A stretch of 64,000 nucleotides of DNA from Trichostrongylus colubriformis (taxonomy: Eukaryota > Nematoda > Chromadorea > Rhabditida > Trichostrongylidae): assembly GCA_963978905.1 (NCBI GenBank), contig OZ022256.1, forward strand, positions 46,920,001 through 46,984,000, read 5' to 3'. Each line of letters begins with the position of its first letter. The stretch's first letter is position 1. A program made the translations under genes and the position numbers. The notes under the pieces were generated by a model. The model was not told the DNA's origin. It searched no databases and saw only the letters and a list, made by a program, of their open reading frames with translations. Shown one piece after another: positions 58,653 to 64,000 of this stretch.

Positions 58653-59613
58653 AAGTATCTTAAAATGTATATTTTACTCCCAGTGAATGCGAGCTGCTCG
58701 TGTGCATTTTTACAGCTACTCGTTTTTTCGCTTGATCGGTGGAGGATACGTCGCGATATGTTTTGCTAATTTCTTTTCTTTCAGTGTATTTTTCTTACGT
58801 ATTTCTGTTATTCCCCTTGATTATGCTCTTTGTGGTAGGAGTGTTGGTCTAAAGTAACCAGTGAGGTATTAGAGGTTAAGACTACTTTCATAACGCAAAC
58901 CCATGGCTAGCGCGCGGTGTTGTTCAGTCAGGGTGGGTCAACCATTTCTGCTCTAGTACCAGGGACACACATTGGCGGTAAGTACAGTGGTTCTGTGGTA
59001 CAAATACGCCTGTAGCCTCCCAAGCAGAGTCTATAAATAACATCTTATTTGTACATTTTCAGGCTTGACAAAGGCGCAAGGCGCCGAAAGCTCGTCTTTA
59101 AGGCTCAAATATCTTTTGCAACCATTTTTGCAACCGGTTTTTGTGAAAGCTGTTTTGAGTCTTTTGGAATAAATTTTGGAAGTCTCACATCGTCTTACAC
59201 ACATTCAGATCAACATGAGGCTTTGGGACAAAACAATGCTTGAGTACTTTCATAACGTTTAACCGGAACATATGACTACTTGATCAAGCAGAAAGAGAAA
59301 TCTTATCTGGCGGGTCTGAATCTGAATTGTCAGGCGATTCTCTACTACTTTGATTTGTCTTAGAGTGGCGTTTTCCCTAGCGCCATCCGCCTGAATTGCT
59401 TACTCGACAGCTCTATGGACCATAAAGCACTTAAAACGAGCTAGCCTCTATATAATTACCAGAGTGGTTCTATCTTCTCCTGATTATCTCACAAATTTGA
59501 CTACACTTCTGTGTACCCTCTTTCTGGTTGTTACTATAGACCGGACTATGCTCATAAGTCTGTTTTAAGTTCTATGATTTCTTAGCCGATTGTAGAAGCG
59601 CATCTACGCGTGC
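58653..59613. other. Probable LINE 3' untranslated sequence
   Basis: No coding frame is recognisable. Positions about 59061-59190 (GGCTTGACAAAGGCGCAAGG, a small hairpin GGCGCAAGGCGCC, and TTTTGGAATAAATTTTGGAA) resemble 56860-56985. The stretch ends in an AAAT run, so it may be the 3' tail of the LINE. That link is inference. Confidence 0.4.
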
Positions 59614-59638
59614 TAAATAAATAAATAAATAAATAAAA
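59614..59638. repeat. AAAT tetranucleotide repeat
   Basis: About six TAAA units. Position and composition suit the short-repeat tail of the LINE fragment upstream. Confidence 0.7.
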
Positions 59639-60287
59639 GAACATCAAGACATTAAAAATCATCTAAGCATCATCAGCAACACATTGAAGTACCTGTTTAA
59701 ATCCAAACTTTCGAATTTTCTGTCAGTAAAAAGTGTTTGCACGAAGAAAGAGGTTTTGCTATCTGTCGAGTTATTTTTGGTTAGTCCGCTAAGAGAATGA
59801 GATATGAGCAGAATCAACAGCAGACAAAGTGCTCGGCAGAATATGACCAGTGGGAGCGCCAACCTCAATGTGCCTTATATGCGCTTCACTCTCGTTCCGC
59901 TAATGGAGCGATAGTCGCAAATTTCAATTTTTGGTTAAAGCCAGTTTCGCAAATCTTATTAATCTTGGTGGGCACCACTATTTTTAGTCCTTGAACTATT
60001 TATGTACATTGTGAAAATCTAGGTACAATTAGAGCATTACAATCAACGCACAAGTTGCAAGCTGGAACAAGTTACCAGCCACGATATCGCCGATCTAAAA
60101 TCGGTGTGTCCATTTAACCACATGTGCCATATATTATTTTCTGTGGTAGCTTTTCCTAAGACAACACGAAGCCTGAGCAGAGCAGATTTAAACATTATCA
60201 TCAATATATGATGCTACGTGCCCGTAGTAGGAGAGATTCCTATGCTTGAGCCGATCCATCAAGATCTTCTGAAGCGAAATCACCTAG

Positions 60288-63200
60288 GGCTCCTGGGGGC
60301 TCAAAAACACATACATAGGCATCACGGTAAATATCCTAGCTCAGGATGTAAAGCTACAGCTCCACCTTCTCATAAGGCCAGCTGGTTTCATTATGTCACT
60401 TAATTGATTCACCTCAGCTTTCCACTGTAATTTAAAAAAGGGTATTCGACCTTCTGTATCACCTATGTGTTTCGGTGAATATCATGACAACTATCTGACT
60501 CATTATCCCTCTTCTAGCGGAAACGCAGAAAATTTGGAAAATTTGGATCATTAGTTCGTGCTAGATTCTGTGGGCGATGATTCCACGACAGAACTCTCCT
60601 GGAATAACCTTCCTATAATTTTGGAGCATTGACAGTTTTACTTTCAATCCCAATTTTCCATTTCCATGCGGAACCTTCATGATTTTGATTACCTCGCAAA
60701 GAAGAGTTAGGTGCTCGGAGCAAGCGGCAAGCGCAAATCTATTTAAAAAAGATGAAGAGAAAGGTGAATGACTGTAATCCGCTACTAATGTGAGCAATCT
60801 GTTGAAATTATGCATATCGAAGGACACTGCAGCGAACACTATTGACCCTTGACTTCATATTCGAGCGAAATATCACGCGATTATAATCCTGGAATATGCC
60901 TTTAAACGAGTTGAACAAAGAGGGATGCTAGTCCCTCTATTACGTATACAATATTAACAGCACTGCGTTCTATCAGAGCTTCTTAGTAAAGCTCCTATAA
61001 CGAGTGCAAAATCAAGAATTATGGTCATTCCATATGAGAGTTATCGCAAAGGCGAAGATGGAAGCAGTGGCGACCCTCATACTGACCATTCGCATCAGAT
61101 GACACAATGTTAGGGATAGCTTACTAGCTTTATGCTGCACTTAAGCCCGGAGACAAAGATTATAAATAAGTAGTTGATACAATCGCCGTTAGATTGATAC
61201 CGCTAACCATTTAGTTGCTCATCTCTGTGCGCGGTTGTTTTTTTCTATTGACTCCCTTAGCACAATCATTCATCTGCGGGCAGACAGGCAAGCTCATATA
61301 CTTATATACCGACAAACAGGCGCACAAAATTGCTGATTTATACAATAGAAGAATAGTTTATCAGCACTAACACGTATTGAGCCAGTTGGCCAATACCGAC
61401 ACCGAGCTACATGCAACATGCTTCGCCCACTAGTCACACATGACCTACCCTTTTCATTAGTGGCTTGATGATGAGGAGGGAGTATTGCTCCAGCGCTCCA
61501 TGTCATGATGTGTCACGTATGATGCATTGTTCTTGTTTGTTGGACAAATGCCAAATCATTCAATCCGTGATGTGTACGGAAGAATGGATAACGGCTTGCG
61601 AGTGCTGTATGTAGTATGCCAAAGGGAAACTCAGCAGCTGACAACAAGTTCGATGTTGCTATTGGCCGTCAACACGTGTTAGCGCTAACAAGCTATCCTT
61701 CTATTGTATAGGTCAGCAATTTCGTGTGCCTGTTTTGTCGGTATGTACGGATAAAGTTTGTCTGTGCACCCGCGGATGAATTGTGCTAAGGGAGTCAATA
61801 GAAAAAAGGGAGATGATCTACTAAATGTAAGAGATATCAATCTGAGGATGTATTGTATCAACACCTAATTGTATGCCTTCTCTCCGGGCATGAATGCAGC
61901 ATAAAGCTAGTGAGCTATCATTAACATTGTGTCATCTAAAGTGAATGGTCAGTATAAGAGTTGCCACGCTTCTTTAACTTCGCCTTTGCGATAACTCTCA
62001 TATGTATGTAATGAACATACTTCTTGATCTTGCTCTCGTGAGGAGCTTCACTAAGGAGCTCTGATCGAACGCACTGCTGTTAATATTGTTAAGGTAACAG
62101 AAGAAATAGCATCCCTCTCTGTTCAACTCGTCAAAATGAAAAGAATGAGTTTAGCAGGTGAATACATTTACAAAAACAAAGCAACTGCTTCATTAACATA
62201 GCATCGTCTAATGTTCCATCCGTTAGTGAATTCACTGTATCAAAATGCTCACGATGAAATTTGAAATGAGTTTCAAAAGGCATTTACTTGCTGATCGCAT
62301 CTAAATGCCTACTTTTGCATTTCAATGCTCTAGGAATGAGATTCAAAAAAGTAAAGCATCCTAATCGAACATAATATCAATGATGCGTTGCCAATATGAA
62401 AACAAGGTGAAATTTGGATGTCCATCTCTAAAAACGCACCGTTGATTTTTTTCCTATTAAGCTTCTCACTTTTCACTCAGTGCTATGCAATGAACCTTTG
62501 CTACCAATAGACTTTCGCTTGTCACTCGCTCCGAGCAGCTAAGGCCGTTTTCATACTTTGCGCACCGACGCCGTCAACGGGGGGGAGTGTATATCGCTAG
62601 GACAGAACCGTCGCGTGCCGAACACGGCCACGCGACGTTTCTGTCCTAGCGATATACACCCGTCAACGGGGCGACGGCGTCAGTTTGACGCTGTCAGCTG
62701 CGTCGATTTGACGCCGTCACCGCCGGTGACGGCGTCAAATTGACAGCGTCGGTGCGCAAAGTATGAAAGCGGCCTAACTCTTCTTTTGCAGGGGTACTCA
62801 GGAGTGTGGAGATTATGCTCGTGTTGGTAATGTTACCAGCCTTCCTGGTAGGCCTATGGAAATGACTGCATGCACTAACCAAAGTGGTTTCAACTAAGTA
62901 GATGGCCTAATATGGTGCGTGGCAGATCCGGAAGGAGATATCTTGAAACTTATCGTTCGAAATCGCTGCGATGTCCTTCCATATGAATAATTTTCAAAGG
63001 TCTGCTCACAGTTGTCGCAGATTACTGTCATTCATCTTTCCCTTCATCTTTCCTAAATAGATTTGTGCTTGCCACTTCCTCCAAGCAGCTAATTCTTCTT
63101 TTGCAGAGGTAATCAAGGTCATGAAGGTTCCGATCGTGTTGAAGATGTTAACAGCTTTCCTGGTATGCTTTGGAAATTGAAAATTGGAAATTGAAAGTAG

Positions 63201-63583
63201 AACTGTCAGACCATAATGCTCCAAGTTATAGGAAGGTTATTCCAGATGATGGCTGTCGTGGGATCCCATCGCCAGTATCCTGATCTGCCAAGATATCCAG
63301 ATCCAAATTTTCCGAATTTCCTGCGTTTCGGTTAGAAGAGGGGGAAGAGGAGTCAGATAATCAGTGACATCAATTTCCAGTGGACTATCCTTGTGTAGTT
63401 CTGATAAATTCCTTAGAAAATTTGTAGACTCCACGTTTGCGAATTGAATTTGTTCTCATGTTTGTGAGAAAGCAAGCTTCAGTATACTCCATGTCCGACT
63501 CTCCATTAATCTCTGTGGAAATGTAGTTTAACCCCTTAGGCTGGGAATTCTACGGTAATGCTTATATACGTGTTGTTGAGTCC
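60288..63583. repeat. Large imperfect palindrome, about 3.3 kb
   Basis: The left arm runs about 60288-61430 and the right arm about 61630-63583 in reverse. Matched pairs include GAGTTATCGCAAAGGCGAAG (61041) with CTTCGCCTTTGCGATAACTC (61980), GTTGAACAAAGAGGGATGCT (60912) with AGCATCCCTCTCTGTTCAAC (62109), and the GGGGGCTCAAAAACACATAC start (60295) with ATATACGTGTTGTTGAGTCC (63563). The left arm lacks about 0.6 kb that the right arm keeps. The right arm has gained the MITE at 62543. No transposase is visible. It is either a transposon with very long inverted ends or an inverted duplication of the repeat also seen at 940-3371. Confidence 0.75.
62543..62774. repeat. PIF/Harbinger-like MITE with TAA target duplication
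   Basis: The ends are GGCCGTTTTCATACTTTGCG and the inverse CGCAAAGTATGAAAGCGGCC. TAA lies on both sides (62540-62542 and 62775-62777). The paralogous sequence near 63083 reads AGCAGCTAATTCTTCTTTTG and represents the empty site. Inside, a second palindrome flanks TATATCGCTAGGACAGAA, and GTCAAATTGAC-type words repeat. A 3-bp TWA target duplication and GGC-type ends are hallmarks of PIF/Harbinger MITEs. There is no coding capacity. Confidence 0.8.
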
Positions 63584-63711
63584 AGAACGGCAGGTCAGAT
63601 TACTTATGGGAACCTATGGGATTTTACTATTTAGAACTATGCCAACGGTTATCGATCCATGCTGATTGCCGCCCGTCGCCCTCTTATCACTGATTTTTTT
63701 GTCTTATTGTC

Positions 63712-63970
63712 CGGGGTCTGCGAGGTTGCCGCTTTAAAATGACCACCTAGACAACACCATATCTCCAAAACGAAAGATGTTATTGTGAAGAAAGCCAGTC
63801 GAGGTCCTTTCATTGAAGTGGCGAGATCTTCCTACGAATCTTTGAAAAAAAATGACCCATTTTGTCCAGAATGCCTCCAGTTCACATCATTTGCTCTGAA
63901 AGGCCTAACGGGAGAGCGACTGACGTTAGCCGGCCTTGTTGTGGGATGTGTTACACATGAAAAAGTCGTC
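63712..63970. repeat. Dispersed repeat, second copy of 57296-57560
   Basis: GGTCTGCGAGGTTGCCGCTT and CCTAGACAACACCATATCTC match 57296-57350 with few changes. Similarity continues to the GGGATGTGTTACACATGA end. No protein or RNA gene is recognised. Confidence 0.7.
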
Positions 63971-64000
63971 CACATCGTTGGTCATACATACAAACTCTTA

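Overview
The window looks like nuclear DNA of a clade V parasitic nematode, most likely a hookworm-type strongylid. Genes have many short exons split by introns from about 50 bp to several kb. Acceptors are mostly TTTCAG-like, and introns and flanks are full of mariner copies, foldback elements and MITE-like palindromes. The genus is inference; no rRNA, mitochondrial or spliced-leader sequence is present to confirm it.

Two protein genes are well supported. On the minus strand, 11504-7619 encodes a small secreted cysteine-containing protein of about 86 residues in four exons, with a TATA box upstream and an AATAAA signal downstream. On the plus strand, 16418-51600 is a single 35-kb gene of about 57 exons. 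It encodes the nematode orthologue of the kinetochore protein ROD (KNTC1, rod-1), the large subunit of the RZZ (Rod-Zwilch-Zw10) spindle-checkpoint complex. I rebuilt the exons by following reading frame across GT/AG boundaries and comparing with the remembered human KNTC1 layout: N-terminal beta-propeller, alpha-solenoid, then the ROD C-terminal region. The predicted protein is about 2,240 residues, close to the usual family length.

Layout: 1-4.2 kb, foldback repeat, dispersed repeat block and a mariner copy; 4.2-7.6 kb, no gene seen; 7.6-11.5 kb, secreted-protein gene whose introns hold nested elements; 12.2-13.1 kb, mariner deletion copy; 13.1-16.4 kb, intergenic with small palindromic elements; 16.4-51.6 kb, rod-1 with two mariners, a 690-bp terminal-inverted-repeat element, several foldbacks, a GT microsatellite, a 146-bp minisatellite and a 280-bp tandem repeat in its introns; 51.6-64 kb, repeat-rich DNA with decayed coding sequence, an old mariner, a LINE 3' fragment and a roughly 3.3-kb imperfect palindrome.

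I found no CRISPR array, operon, rRNA or convincing intact tRNA. I did not find an obviously new biological system. The most notable items are the secreted-protein gene, the TE-inflated rod-1 gene, a shared mariner deletion derivative, a 3-bp-target-site MITE with its empty site preserved in a paralogous repeat, and the large palindrome.
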